Shown: positions 7,998 through 16,353 of the stretch, piece after piece
Layout of the letters: every line of letters begins with the position of its first letter
Numbering within the stretch: position 1 is the first letter of the stretch
Assembly: GCF_051781005.1 (NCBI RefSeq)
Contig: NZ_JBPWOA010000032.1
Location: 124,001-188,000 of the forward strand
Length of the DNA stretch: 64,000 bases
From: Anabaena sp051781005
GTDB lineage: Bacteria > Cyanobacteriota > Cyanobacteriia > Cyanobacteriales > Nostocaceae
Direction of reading: 5' to 3'
Notes under the pieces: generated by a model
Told to the model about the DNA's origin: nothing
Seen by the model: the letters and a program-made list of their open reading frames with translations, nothing else
Database searches by the model: none
Translations under genes and position numbers: made by a program

Positions 7998-8591
7998 ATG
8001 ACTATCCAAACCTTAGACAAAACTACCGCAATTTCAGAACAGCGATTTCTTCTACCTGGTTATTACACCTGGAAGGAATTTGAAATAATAGAAACCTTAA
8101 CCGCAGACGCAGGAAATTTGCGGATAACTTATCTTGATGGGTACATCGAATTTATGACACTTGGTGAACAACACGAAAATATCAAAAAAATTATCGCTAT
8201 TTTGATAGAAGCATATCTCTTTGAAAAAGGGATAAACTTTATCCCTGTAGGTAGTGCTACTCGTCGTGCAAAAGAAAAGAGTGCTTCCTTTGAACCTGAT
8301 GAATCTTATTACATCGGAGAAAAAAAGGAAAATCCAGATTTAGCAATTGAGGTTAATATTACCAGTGGCAGTATTGATAAACTAGAAAAATACAAACGGT
8401 TTAATATTACCGAAGTTTGGTTTTGGGAAAATAATCAATTGTTTCTATATCATCTCAGAAATGATAATTATGAGCAAATTAATCAAAGTGAATTATTGCC
8501 AGATTTAGATATAGATTTGTTAGTAAATTGTGTTTTAATGCCTTCTATTATTGATGCGAGAACAGAATTTATTAAAGGTATTAAAAAGTAA
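7998..8591 (+). CDS. Uma2-family (DUF820) putative endonuclease
   Basis: A 197-residue protein with the Uma2 layout: YTWKEFEIIETL, ITYLDGYIEFMTLGEQHENIKKII, then FEPDESYYIGEKKENPDLAIEVNITSGSIDKLEKYKRFNITEVWFWEN. The Asp-Leu-Ala-Ile-Glu-Val block followed by the Lys of DKLEKY corresponds to the PD-(D/E)xK-like core. Such genes are highly amplified in filamentous cyanobacteria and their biological role is not established. It is flanked on both sides by repeat copies. Assignment to the family is safe; activity is not shown. Confidence 0.88.
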   Translation: MTIQTLDKTTAISEQRFLLPGYYTWKEFEIIETLTADAGNLRITYLDGYIEFMTLGEQHENIKKIIAILIEAYLFEKGINFIPVGSATRRAKEKSASFEPDESYYIGEKKENPDLAIEVNITSGSIDKLEKYKRFNITEVWFWENNQLFLYHLRNDNYEQINQSELLPDLDIDLLVNCVLMPSIIDARTEFIKGIKK

Positions 8592-8596
8592 TATTT

Positions 8597-8793
8597 TGTG
8601 GGTTGGGTTGACGCAAGGAAACCCAACAATACCCACGATTAATAACACTAAATTACAAACCAAAAATCCTGTATCTATTCACATCATCTCACCATCACCA
8701 ACTATCATATAAATAAGAGAAGACAATAGAACCATCACAGGTACACCTGGAAACATTCACCTCACCTGAGAATTATCACAGAACTAAATCAAA
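8597..8793. repeat. Local dispersed repeat, copy 4 (long form)
   Basis: This copy repeats the order of copy 1 almost base for base: GGGTTGACGCAAGGAAACCC, CAACAATACCCACGATTAAT, TCACCATCACCAACTATCAT, then GAAGACAATAGAACCATCAC and CACCTGAGAATTATCAC. It ends with ACTAAATCAAA, which copy 2 also has. Confidence 0.8.
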
Positions 8794-8847
8794 CGTCCTA
8801 CCCATAGGCTAAAATTAGTAAACAAGCCTTTTCACAAAATCACCAGT

Positions 8848-9057
8848 ATGCAAGTTAATAATCTCACCATTGACGAACTAAAAGCCCTGATTCGAGAAAC
8901 AGTGAGAGAAACCATAGAAGAACTGCTAACAGACCCAGATACAAATCAAACCATCAAAGAGAATTTAAAACAAGAATTATTAACCATTCAGAAACGCAGA
9001 GAAACAGGTGTTAGAGGTATTTCCACAGCAGAAGTAATGCAAAGACTAGGTTTATAA
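8848..9057 (+). CDS. Small antitoxin-like protein
   Basis: The 69-residue helical, acidic protein (MQVNNLTIDELKALIRETVR at the start, VRGISTAEVMQRLGL at the end) ends 5 bases before a RelE-family toxin gene. Size, charge and position are those of an antitoxin; no DNA-binding fold is obvious. The pairing is inferred from context. Confidence 0.65.
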   Translation: MQVNNLTIDELKALIRETVRETIEELLTDPDTNQTIKENLKQELLTIQKRRETGVRGISTAEVMQRLGL

Positions 9058-9062
9058 AACAG

Positions 9063-9323
9063 ATGAATTACCTAGTTGAGTATGAACCAGAAGCACTAGC
9101 AGACCTAGAAAGATTGACAAAATCGGTTTGTCAAAGAATAGTTAATAAAATTAACTGGTTAGCTGAAAATTTCGACCAAATTACACCGCAACCCCTGACT
9201 GCTGACTTATCAGGTTTCTTTAAACTGAGAGTTGGAGATTATCGAGTAATTTATGAATTTGACGCAGAGAAAAGAATTATTTTTATTGACAGAGTTGGAC
9301 ATCGGCGAGAGATTTACAACTAG
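9063..9323 (+). CDS. relE: RelE-family toxin
   Basis: The 86-residue protein has YEPEALADLERLTKSVCQRI, PLTADLSGFFKLRVGDYRVIYEF and RIIFIDRVGHRREIY, the standard RelE/ParE fold with the Arg-Asp-Tyr-Arg-Val-Ile-Tyr strand and terminal His-Arg-Arg. RelE toxins usually cut mRNA on the ribosome. It follows its presumed antitoxin closely. Confidence 0.9.
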   Translation: MNYLVEYEPEALADLERLTKSVCQRIVNKINWLAENFDQITPQPLTADLSGFFKLRVGDYRVIYEFDAEKRIIFIDRVGHRREIYN

Positions 9324-9352
9324 ATCATTTACTTGATTTTAAATCATTTGTT

Positions 9353-9491
9353 AGGGTGAATTAAAGTATCTGTTTACATCATCTCACCCAACCATCACCA
9401 ACTATCATCTAAATAAGAGAAGACAATAGAACCATCACAGATACACCTGGAAATATTCACCTCACCTGAGAATTATCACCCGAACTAAATC
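9353..9491. repeat. Local dispersed repeat, copy 5
   Basis: Contains GTATCTGTTTACATCATCTC, CCATCACCAACTATCAT, GAAGACAATAGAACCATCAC and ends CCCGAACTAAATC exactly at the stop codon of the following reverse-strand ParE gene. It separates two convergent toxin modules. Confidence 0.75.
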
Positions 9492-9788
9492 TTATAAACG
9501 CCTTTCCCACTGTTGCGGATCACGTTTAACATGAAAACAACCAATAATAGAAATTGTTTCATCTATAATAATGTAAAGCAATCCATAGGGAAACTTACGA
9601 ATTAACTTTTTTCTAACTTGTTCATGAACAATTGGACAAGCAAAAGGATTACGTTGAATAGTTGAAAAACTAGCATCAACAACACGAATAAATTCAGAAC
9701 CTAATCCAACAGTATGCTGTTCATACCAATTATAAGCATCCTCTAAATCAAGTTCTGCTTCTGGTGTAATGAAAATTTTGTAAGTCAT
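9492..9788 (-). CDS. ParE-family toxin (addiction module)
   Basis: The 98-residue protein begins MTYKIFITPEAELDLEDAYN and continues WYEQHTVGLGSEFIRVVDASF, then RKKLIRKFPYGLLYIIIDETISIIGCFHVKRDPQQW, a textbook ParE/RelE-superfamily toxin of the type paired with TIGR02574-like addiction-module antitoxins. The antitoxin is upstream on the same strand with a 7-base gap. The stop codon touches a repeat copy. Confidence 0.9.
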   Translation of the reverse strand: MTYKIFITPEAELDLEDAYNWYEQHTVGLGSEFIRVVDASFSTIQRNPFACPIVHEQVRKKLIRKFPYGLLYIIIDETISIIGCFHVKRDPQQWERRL

Positions 9789-9795
9789 ATATTAA

Positions 9796-10011
9796 CTAAC
9801 GATTAAATTTTTGTTTCACTTCCTCCCAACTAGAAACTTGATGAGGATTTTGATAATAAAGTTCTAAACGTCTCTCCAATTCCTGTTTTTGAGCATCACT
9901 AATAGTTACATCATCAGCATCTACAGTGATACTATCCCAAATATCTTGGACTAATTGGATTCTTTCGGCAATACTTAATTGTAAAATGTTTTGAGGTAGT
10001 AAGTTCTCCAT
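9796..10011 (-). CDS. Addiction-module antitoxin
   Basis: I take the ATG giving MENLLPQNILQLSIAERIQL; a TTG start eight codons earlier is less likely. The 71-residue protein has IQLVQDIWDSITVDADD and LERRLELYYQNPHQVSSWEEVKQKF, the signature of the short addiction-module (TIGR02574-like) antitoxin family, always found beside a ParE-type toxin as here. Confidence 0.88.
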   Translation of the reverse strand: MENLLPQNILQLSIAERIQLVQDIWDSITVDADDVTISDAQKQELERRLELYYQNPHQVSSWEEVKQKFNR

Positions 10012-10197
10012 AAATCTTCCCACTTGAGTAGACAATATTTTTTATTTTAACTCATCATAAGCAAGTAGGCAGGGGAAACGCAAAATCCAATGATACTCAG
10101 CAATCCGAATTCAATCAAATCTCCTACCCTCACCCAAGTATCTCTTGAGGAAGTTCAAGCTTTACAAAAGAAAATTTAAGATTTTTAAATTTTTACT

Positions 10198-10224
10198 GGG
10201 CGCAAAGGATCATCTTTTGCGCCA
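10198..10224 (-). terminator. Hairpin after the HAD gene
   Basis: GGCGCAAA and TTTGCGCC form a stem just after the stop codon of the reverse-strand HAD gene. Read on the minus strand it is followed by AGTAAAAATTTAAAAA, so no clear T tract; it may still end transcription from either side. Confidence 0.4.
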
Positions 10225-10231
10225 AATCACC

Positions 10232-10909
10232 TTACTTTCTGATAATCTTTAAAGTGGCGCTCAAATCTTTAACAATTAAGTCAGGTTGGTAAAGTTCTAG
10301 TTGGGTACGATCGCGGATTCCACTTTCTACACCTATTACCTTAATGCCATGTGTCTTCGCTGCGGTGATATCTGCTTCTGTATCCCCCACCATCCAAGTA
10401 TCGGCAGCGGGGGGAAGTTCTGCTAAGGCTCTAGCCATTAACAGGGGTTTATCTTCAATGTCGCGGGTTTTCACATAGTCGTTACTGAGGCAATAACGGC
10501 GATTTTCTGGGAAAAATTTGCTTAAATCATATTTATTAATAGCATAGTCCAGTTCCCGCACTCGGCGCATGGTCATCACAACCAAATCAATTCCTGCTTG
10601 TTGAACTGTGGTTAGGGCTTCTATTGCACCAGGGACGAGGCTATCATACTGAAAATAAGGCTCTGTATGTACTGTTTGTTTGCGGATTTGGGTAAATTTT
10701 TGGGACTGTTGTTCATCTAAACCAGATTTTAAGGCAATATATTTTTCGGCTGTGTGCGATCGCTTGAGTTCCCAAAATTCCGCTTTAGAAAGCTCCGTCA
10801 CTGCTTGCTCAGGATATCGCGTTTTCTGCAAACATAATTGATAAACACGATAGTACCTCTCGGAAACATCCATAATTGGACCATCAAAATCAGTAATTAG
10901 TCTCAGCAT
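10232..10909 (-). CDS. HAD-superfamily hydrolase
   Basis: Starting at ATG (MLRLITDFDGPIMDVSERYY) the protein has motif I DFDGPIMD with the nucleophile Asp, a helical cap, VVMTMRRVRELDY as motif II region and WMVGDTEADITAAKTHGIKVIGV as motif IV with the GDTEAD acids. This is the phosphatase arrangement of the Gph-like HAD branch. Residues before this ATG would need a TTG start. The substrate cannot be deduced. It stands alone, facing the toxin genes. Confidence 0.88.
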   Translation of the reverse strand: MLRLITDFDGPIMDVSERYYRVYQLCLQKTRYPEQAVTELSKAEFWELKRSHTAEKYIALKSGLDEQQSQKFTQIRKQTVHTEPYFQYDSLVPGAIEALTTVQQAGIDLVVMTMRRVRELDYAINKYDLSKFFPENRRYCLSNDYVKTRDIEDKPLLMARALAELPPAADTWMVGDTEADITAAKTHGIKVIGVESGIRDRTQLELYQPDLIVKDLSATLKIIRK

Positions 10910-10989
10910 TAGCAAATCATGTTAATTTTTTTCACATTATCTCAGTAATAGGTAATAGGGAAAAATTCTACTCCCCTACTCCCCTTCGA

Positions 10990-11026
10990 CTTGTCTTCGA
11001 CACACTACGTGAACGCTCAGGGCAAG
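10990..11026. repeat. 37-bp dispersed repeat copy
   Basis: A 37-base stretch starting CTTGTCTTCGACACACTACG is present without change, on the opposite strand, at 55061-55097 inside a miniature element. It is non-coding here and lies between the HAD and hppD genes. Confidence 0.7.
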
Positions 11027-11062
11027 CCTGCACCCTGCCCCCTGCCTCTTTCCAGCCTCCAA

Positions 11063-12142
11063 TCACCTACCAAATCCGCGTTTAACTTGTTCGCTTTCAA
11101 TAGCTTCAAATAAAGCGCGAAAATTACCTTCACCAAAACCAACAGCTTGAGAACGACGTTCAATAAACTCAAAGAAAAAAGTCGGTTTGCCAAAAATTGG
11201 CTGAGTGAAAATTTGCAGTAGTAACGCCCCTAGAGGAGCATTTTTTTGACAATCAACCAGTATTTCTTGTTGAGCGATCGCTTGCAGTTCCTGGGCTGAT
11301 AAAGGAAAATCTAGACGCTGCTGTAGTTGTGAGTAATAAGTTGTGGGAACAGAAAGGAAAGATAGACCGGTTTTGCGAAATTGAGCGATCGCACTGACAA
11401 GATCAGAAGTACGTAAAGCAATATGCTGAATTCCTGCCCCCCGATTCACTTCCAGAAACTCCTGAATTTGCGAATTAGGCGAAGCCGGCTCATTAATCGG
11501 TAACTGTACCCTCCCATTAGGAGAAATCATCACCTGACTGTGCAAAGCAGAGCGATTAGTTTGAATTTTAAAACTTTGTTGGGGTCGAAAATCCAAAATA
11601 TTTTGATACCAACTGACAGCAGCCTCTAAATCACCAACCGCCACATTCAAAACCACATGATCTATAGCCGTAAAAGTATGGGGTGATAGGTGACAAGTCA
11701 CAGGTGATGTATTATTATCCCCCATATCCCCATCTCCTTTTCTTTCAATCAAAGTGTGAGTTAACCCACCCCAAGCCGCAATTTTGGCGTATTTGATCGA
11801 TACATCATGCTGGACAGGTTGCAAAAGTTTAGCACCCTGAGCGATCGCTCTAGCCGTCACCGCTTCCACATCTGCCACAGCAAAAGCCACATCTGCCACA
11901 CCAGCAGGATGATGACGAAAAAACTCAGCCACAGGACTAGTCGGTAACAAAGGTGAAGACAGCAAAAAGTAGACATTGCCATTTTTCACAACTTCCGTAC
12001 AAGTGTGAAACAATTTTCCCTGATTAACAGGGGTAGGAAACATCGAACTCGCTACTGCTTTAAACCCCAGATAATTGACAAACCAATCTCGCCACCCTTG
12101 GGCATCTTCTACATAGAAGTGAACGTGATCAATTTGGAGCAT
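11063..12142 (-). CDS. hppD: 4-hydroxyphenylpyruvate dioxygenase
   Basis: The 359-residue protein has two VOC-type halves: MLQIDHVHFYVEDAQGWRDW at the start and IDHVVLNVAVGDLEAAVSWY in the second half. The iron ligands are visible as His in IDHVVLNV, His in GIQHIALRTSDL and Glu in FFFEFIERR. It converts 4-hydroxyphenylpyruvate to homogentisate, the entry to tocopherol and plastoquinone-type head groups in cyanobacteria. Length and the C-terminal block QAVGFGEGNFRALFEAIE fit the family. It is on its own, with a repeat-filled spacer on each side. Confidence 0.93.
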   Translation of the reverse strand: MLQIDHVHFYVEDAQGWRDWFVNYLGFKAVASSMFPTPVNQGKLFHTCTEVVKNGNVYFLLSSPLLPTSPVAEFFRHHPAGVADVAFAVADVEAVTARAIAQGAKLLQPVQHDVSIKYAKIAAWGGLTHTLIERKGDGDMGDNNTSPVTCHLSPHTFTAIDHVVLNVAVGDLEAAVSWYQNILDFRPQQSFKIQTNRSALHSQVMISPNGRVQLPINEPASPNSQIQEFLEVNRGAGIQHIALRTSDLVSAIAQFRKTGLSFLSVPTTYYSQLQQRLDFPLSAQELQAIAQQEILVDCQKNAPLGALLLQIFTQPIFGKPTFFFEFIERRSQAVGFGEGNFRALFEAIESEQVKRGFGR

Positions 12143-12232
12143 AATTTCTGAAAATCCAGAGCAACAGCTAACATATAAGTAAATTTTGCCTCATATGCTC
12201 AATTTACGCTTACGTCCTCAGCAATAATTCTG

Positions 12233-12270
12233 AATCTAGAAAAATCAATGACTATCAAGCTGAATATTAA
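12233..12270. repeat. Flanking duplication, left copy (matches end of SDR gene)
   Basis: These 38 bases match 12441-12478 at 35 positions. The right copy contains the last codons and stop of the SDR gene, so this left copy is a duplicate of coding sequence now lying outside the gene. The two copies bracket the miniature element 12271-12440. Confidence 0.8.
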
Positions 12271-12440
12271 CAGGACTTACCCAACTTGCTTGCTTTGTAG
12301 GGTGCGTCAGACCCGATAATTTAGTACACAACAGATTGTCTCTATCTGACGCACCGCACTAAATATGCGATTCCAAAAGCCTGAAACTAGGTAATATCCC
12401 TCATACATATCATGTGCAGTTTGTACAGTGCGTAAGTCCT
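12271..12440. repeat. Miniature element with AGGACTTAC / GTAAGTCCT ends
   Basis: The 170-bp non-coding segment starts CAGGACTTACCCAACTTGCT and ends CAGTGCGTAAGTCCT. Inside is GCTTTGTAGGGTGCGTCAGA, shared with the copies at 27024-27170, 58190-58279 and 20543-20605. This is a MITE-like family that probably depends on a transposase encoded elsewhere. Confidence 0.75.
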
Positions 12441-12443
12441 AAT

Positions 12444-13148
12444 CTAGAAAAATAAATGACTATCAGGTTGAATATTAATTTCCATCGGTACAGCTTCCGG
12501 TTCAGCAGATAGCGCATAAAAAATAGCATTAGCCGCAGTTTGACAACTCAGCATTTTTTTCCTATCCACCTTCAAACTCACCTGATCCCAAAAAGGAGAA
12601 TCTACCCCACCAAAATAGAATAAAGTGAACTTCACCCCAAAACGTTTCAACTCCTCCGCCATACACTTACTGAAACCCACAACACCAAACTTAGAAGCAG
12701 AATAAGCCGCAGCCATAGCCATCGAATGCTTACCCAGAATTCCTACCACATTACAGATATGACCAGATTTACGTTTTTGCATCTCTTGGGCAGCAGCCTG
12801 ACTCGTATAAAAACAGCCTTTTAAATTCAAATCCAGCATTTTGTCTAAATCAGCCGGTTCGATATTGTTGTAGGGCTTAAGAACACCCGCACCAGCCGCA
12901 TTCACCAAAACATCAATTTGACCAAATCTAGCTACAGCCTTTTTTATCAATGCGTCTACTTGTTCCGGTTGAGTAATATCAGTAGGAACTGACAACACTT
13001 CCCCTGGTAACTCATTTGCCAACGTTGCTAAACTCACCGCATCTCTAGCAGCTAGTACCAACTTAGCCCCAGTAGGTGCAAGTTGACGACTTAAAGCAGA
13101 ACCAATCCCACCAGTAGCACCAACAACGACAATAACTTTATCCAGCAT
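12444..13148 (-). CDS. Short-chain dehydrogenase/reductase
   Basis: From the ATG (MLDKVIVVVGATGGIGSALS) the 234-residue protein has the Rossmann glycine motif GATGGIG, NAAGAGVL (NAAG motif), and the catalytic YSASK with a preceding Ser/His region GILGKHSMAMAAAY. This is a classical SDR. The usual Ser of the catalytic triad is not clear in VVGILGKHS; the Ser there may serve. The substrate is unknown. Its last ten codons are duplicated on the far side of a miniature element. Confidence 0.88.
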   Translation of the reverse strand: MLDKVIVVVGATGGIGSALSRQLAPTGAKLVLAARDAVSLATLANELPGEVLSVPTDITQPEQVDALIKKAVARFGQIDVLVNAAGAGVLKPYNNIEPADLDKMLDLNLKGCFYTSQAAAQEMQKRKSGHICNVVGILGKHSMAMAAAYSASKFGVVGFSKCMAEELKRFGVKFTLFYFGGVDSPFWDQVSLKVDRKKMLSCQTAANAIFYALSAEPEAVPMEINIQPDSHLFF

Positions 13149-13190
13149 CACAGCATTTACATTTCTTTACACAATATATCTATTATACAT

Positions 13191-13275
13191 AGCCCCCTCC
13201 TCGCTTGCGGTGAACCAGCGCTGTAGGCGGGTTTCCCACCGTAGGCGACTGGTGAATCCGAAGGAGGAGGGGGTT
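13191..13275. repeat. Imperfect palindrome, GC-rich
   Basis: CCCCCTCCTCGCTTGCGG on the left and GAAGGAGGAGGGGG on the right can pair around a loop rich in GCGGGTTTCCCACC. It is of the kind of GC-rich palindromic repeat scattered in filamentous cyanobacterial genomes, between the SDR and NYN genes. Confidence 0.5.
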
Positions 13276-13359
13276 GGGGGTGGGGTTCTTCTTACGACTG
13301 GATCAATTCTCCCTAATTGCTGTTAAAGAATCGTTTGCGCGGAGGGGTTCTTCTTAAGA

Positions 13360-15027
13360 CTATTTACTGATTCCAGAAAGCGACACCATAAATTTATTAC
13401 CTTTTTGCTGTATTTGAAAAGAACTGCAAGATTGTAAAAATTTAATAAAACTACCACTGATTTGTAATTCCTTCATTTGCTTAGTTATTGGTTTACTATA
13501 TTTTTGATTAAATTTAATCCCTAAAATACCAATATCCACATAGCTGGTTTTCAATTCTTGAGTTAAATCTGCCAGAATCATCTTAATTGCCTGTTCTAAA
13601 TCAAATGCAGAATTGATATTAGAAAATGAACTAGAAGAAAAGGTACTAACATTAACCTTACCGATTTCCCATTTTTTATCTTTTTGTTGAAGATGAAAAT
13701 TATTGCAAGACTGCAAAAACTTGATAAAAGTACCACTTATCTGTAACTCTTGAATTTGCCCCGTAATCGTCTTACCATATTTTTGTTTAAACTTACTCGC
13801 CAAAATACTAATATCAAAATAATCATGAACAGATTTTTCTATTAATTCATCGAGAATAATATTCAACGCTTTTTCTAAATCTTGCTTAGAAGTAATGCCA
13901 CTTAAAGATTGTAGCTGTTTATTTTTATCTATTTCAGATTTTTGACCATCTTCTGCTTGAACTTGATTGTGATCAAAAACAGTTACATATAATTCTGAAA
14001 CATCATCAATTTGATGAATCACAAAATCAGCAGGATAATTAATAAATATATCTCTTGCTCTTTTACCAGGTAAATATTGAGAAACAATATGGCTAATGTT
14101 CAATTGATATTTAATTTTATACAACTTAGAAAGTTGAGAAAGTTTAATCCAATAACTTGCATTTAACTTCTGTTCATCTTGAATTAAATTTTTGAGTTGC
14201 CCAATAAACTGCTCAATAGAGGGGATTTCTGGCAGAGGTTTAACTCTATAAATTTTAGTCTCACCTGTAGAGTTATTGAATAAATTGATATTTTCTCCAT
14301 GTTGACTAACTTGATATACTATTAAACCATGTTGCTGTAAATTATTGCATAAATTAGTCATGACTTTATCTGATGAGCAAACCAAAACTTCCTTAGCATT
14401 TGGGTAGCGCTCATGAATAGAAGAACCAAAAGCAATCATTTTGCCATCTGCATTATCTCTACCAGCAGGAACATGAATCAAATCATAACCACGTTCATGT
14501 AATTCTATATCTAACTTTCCCCGATTACCCCAATTAGCAAAGGCAATTTTTACCTGAATCGGACTATTACAAACAGTAGCTAAAAACTTTTCTGTATTAG
14601 TATTAATTTGTAAATTTTCGGCATCTAAAAGTAAAACAGCAATTCCCACTGGTTGCAAAACAGGAGAAAATGTATTATTTACTGAGCCATTTAATTCAGA
14701 AATAATCGGATTAATTTGGCGAACATTAGAAATTAATTCTGATAATATTGGTGAATTTAAAGCTTCAGCAACAAAAATTGCTCTGAGGTATAATTGCAGT
14801 TTTTGCAGTAATTCCTCCCAATTTTGAGTTTGGCTTAATAAATCCATGAATTTTGCACTCAAAGCCGATTGATTAGAATTATTATGCCACTGAACTTTTC
14901 TATACTTTTCAAGTAATAATTCTGGCTGCTGTTTTTGAATAGTAATGATGACTTGGCAGACCTGAGAGACTATTCTATTTAACAAGGCAGAATCATAGGT
15001 AGTCAGCGATCGCTCATGATTTAGCAT
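13360..15027 (-). CDS. NYN-domain ribonuclease-like protein with OST-HTH/LOTUS repeats
   Basis: The 555-residue protein has a helical N-terminus, then a NYN/PIN-like domain with VLLLDAENLQ (Asp135, Asn138), FANWGNRGKLDIELHERGYDLIHVPAGRDNADGKM and EVLVCSSDKVM, which supply the acidic residues of the active site. After it come up to three OST-HTH/LOTUS-type modules: one around KLSQLSKLYKIKY and two clearly duplicated copies with ISGTFIKFLQSC and ISGSFIKFLQSC at the C-terminus. Such proteins probably process or bind RNA. It is a single gene facing away from the VOC gene. Target RNA unknown. Confidence 0.85.
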   Translation of the reverse strand: MLNHERSLTTYDSALLNRIVSQVCQVIITIQKQQPELLLEKYRKVQWHNNSNQSALSAKFMDLLSQTQNWEELLQKLQLYLRAIFVAEALNSPILSELISNVRQINPIISELNGSVNNTFSPVLQPVGIAVLLLDAENLQINTNTEKFLATVCNSPIQVKIAFANWGNRGKLDIELHERGYDLIHVPAGRDNADGKMIAFGSSIHERYPNAKEVLVCSSDKVMTNLCNNLQQHGLIVYQVSQHGENINLFNNSTGETKIYRVKPLPEIPSIEQFIGQLKNLIQDEQKLNASYWIKLSQLSKLYKIKYQLNISHIVSQYLPGKRARDIFINYPADFVIHQIDDVSELYVTVFDHNQVQAEDGQKSEIDKNKQLQSLSGITSKQDLEKALNIILDELIEKSVHDYFDISILASKFKQKYGKTITGQIQELQISGTFIKFLQSCNNFHLQQKDKKWEIGKVNVSTFSSSSFSNINSAFDLEQAIKMILADLTQELKTSYVDIGILGIKFNQKYSKPITKQMKELQISGSFIKFLQSCSSFQIQQKGNKFMVSLSGISK

Positions 15028-15294
15028 AGCTCACACAGTACAATAAAGTATCCTGGCTGAAAATACCATTCAAAATACTAATTTATACCAAATTGGGATT
15101 TTAGATTTGACGATATCTCTCAAGAAGCATAAAAGTGCTAATTTACCTTTGGCGAAACTACCGTACTTGATATTCATAAGTACAGAGCAGCGTAAATAAG
15201 CCACCTATTTAAAAAATCTGAACCCCTGACTGAATGGTAATTACGTATCCCTAGCGCAACTGTAAGCACTATTACGAATTATTCTAAACTTTCC

Positions 15295-16326
15295 ATGAAT
15301 CAACAAATAACTACCGCAATTCAAGGTATCTACGAAGTCTGCATTGGTGTTCCCGAACAAATTCCAGCACTTCAATATTGGCAACAGTTCGGCTATCACA
15401 TAGGGCAAATAGGAGAACTAACCGCAGAAGCAGCCCATCAACTATATTGGGTAAATTCCCCCTTAAAAGTAATTCGTCTTTACCATCAAGACGCAGATCA
15501 TGGTTTAATTCGGCTCATGACTTGGCAAAATCCCACAAATCAAGGATTGGGCATCAGTTCCATGAAAGTTAAAGGTAATCGCTGGACTACCACCTTAACC
15601 GCCGACTTACTAGGTATCTTAAATCATGCCGAAAATGCCAAAATCACTGATAAAACAATCAGATACTCATACCCTTACTGGGAAGTCATTTACAACAAAG
15701 ACCAAAAAAGCCATCCTTTTATAGATCCTGCCATTGGAGTACGTGAAATGCTCCTACTGCAACCCCTAACTCGACAAGTACTATTTCAACGCTTTGGCTA
15801 TGTCATGCCCCATTACGGCAAAATCAATCATCATGCAGCCTTTAGCACCAGCCAAATTACCCATCTAGGCTTAGTTGTTCAAGATGACAGCAAAGAAACC
15901 CTACGCTTTTATGAAGATATTTTGGGTCTATTACGTGTACGCGATGACGTAGAAACCAACTATGAATCTTCCCTAGCCGGTCGAGAATTATTTGACCTTA
16001 ATCCGGGAGAAAAATTTATAGTTACAGCCTTTGATGACCCCCGTTCCTCCCCAACTAACCTAATGGAAGCACGTAGCGGCAGACTCTACATCATTCGCTT
16101 TCCAGAACATATCAACCTAGAATCAAACTTTGAAGCAGCCCAACCAGGAAGCTTAGGAATGTGCCTTTATACCTACCGAGTGCAAGGAATACAAACTTAT
16201 TTTGACAAGATAAGGGCAAGTAACGTACAAAAATTTACTAATATAGTCAGTAACGAATTTGGAGAACAGAGTTTTTCTTTTATTGCCCCAGATGGCTATT
16301 TCTGGACTTTGGTGGAAAAAAATTAA
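15295..16326 (+). CDS. VOC-superfamily (glyoxalase-fold) protein
   Basis: The 343-residue protein has two glyoxalase/dioxygenase-like halves: IYEVCIGVPEQIPALQYWQQFGY near the N-terminus and ITHLGLVVQDDSKETLRFYEDILGL in the C-terminal half, ending FSFIAPDGYFWTLVEKN. His in THLGLVV and Glu near the end could be metal ligands. Enzyme type unknown. The next gene starts 27 bases downstream, so both are likely co-transcribed. Confidence 0.75.
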   Translation: MNQQITTAIQGIYEVCIGVPEQIPALQYWQQFGYHIGQIGELTAEAAHQLYWVNSPLKVIRLYHQDADHGLIRLMTWQNPTNQGLGISSMKVKGNRWTTTLTADLLGILNHAENAKITDKTIRYSYPYWEVIYNKDQKSHPFIDPAIGVREMLLLQPLTRQVLFQRFGYVMPHYGKINHHAAFSTSQITHLGLVVQDDSKETLRFYEDILGLLRVRDDVETNYESSLAGRELFDLNPGEKFIVTAFDDPRSSPTNLMEARSGRLYIIRFPEHINLESNFEAAQPGSLGMCLYTYRVQGIQTYFDKIRASNVQKFTNIVSNEFGEQSFSFIAPDGYFWTLVEKN

Positions 16327-16353
16327 TTTAGTCGTGAAATCAGGAAACAGCAA

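Noticed and set aside
10090..10179. 29-codon frame MILSNPNSIKSPTLTQVSLE and onward
   Set aside because: Too short, no ribosome binding site and no family; possibly a remnant but unsupported.
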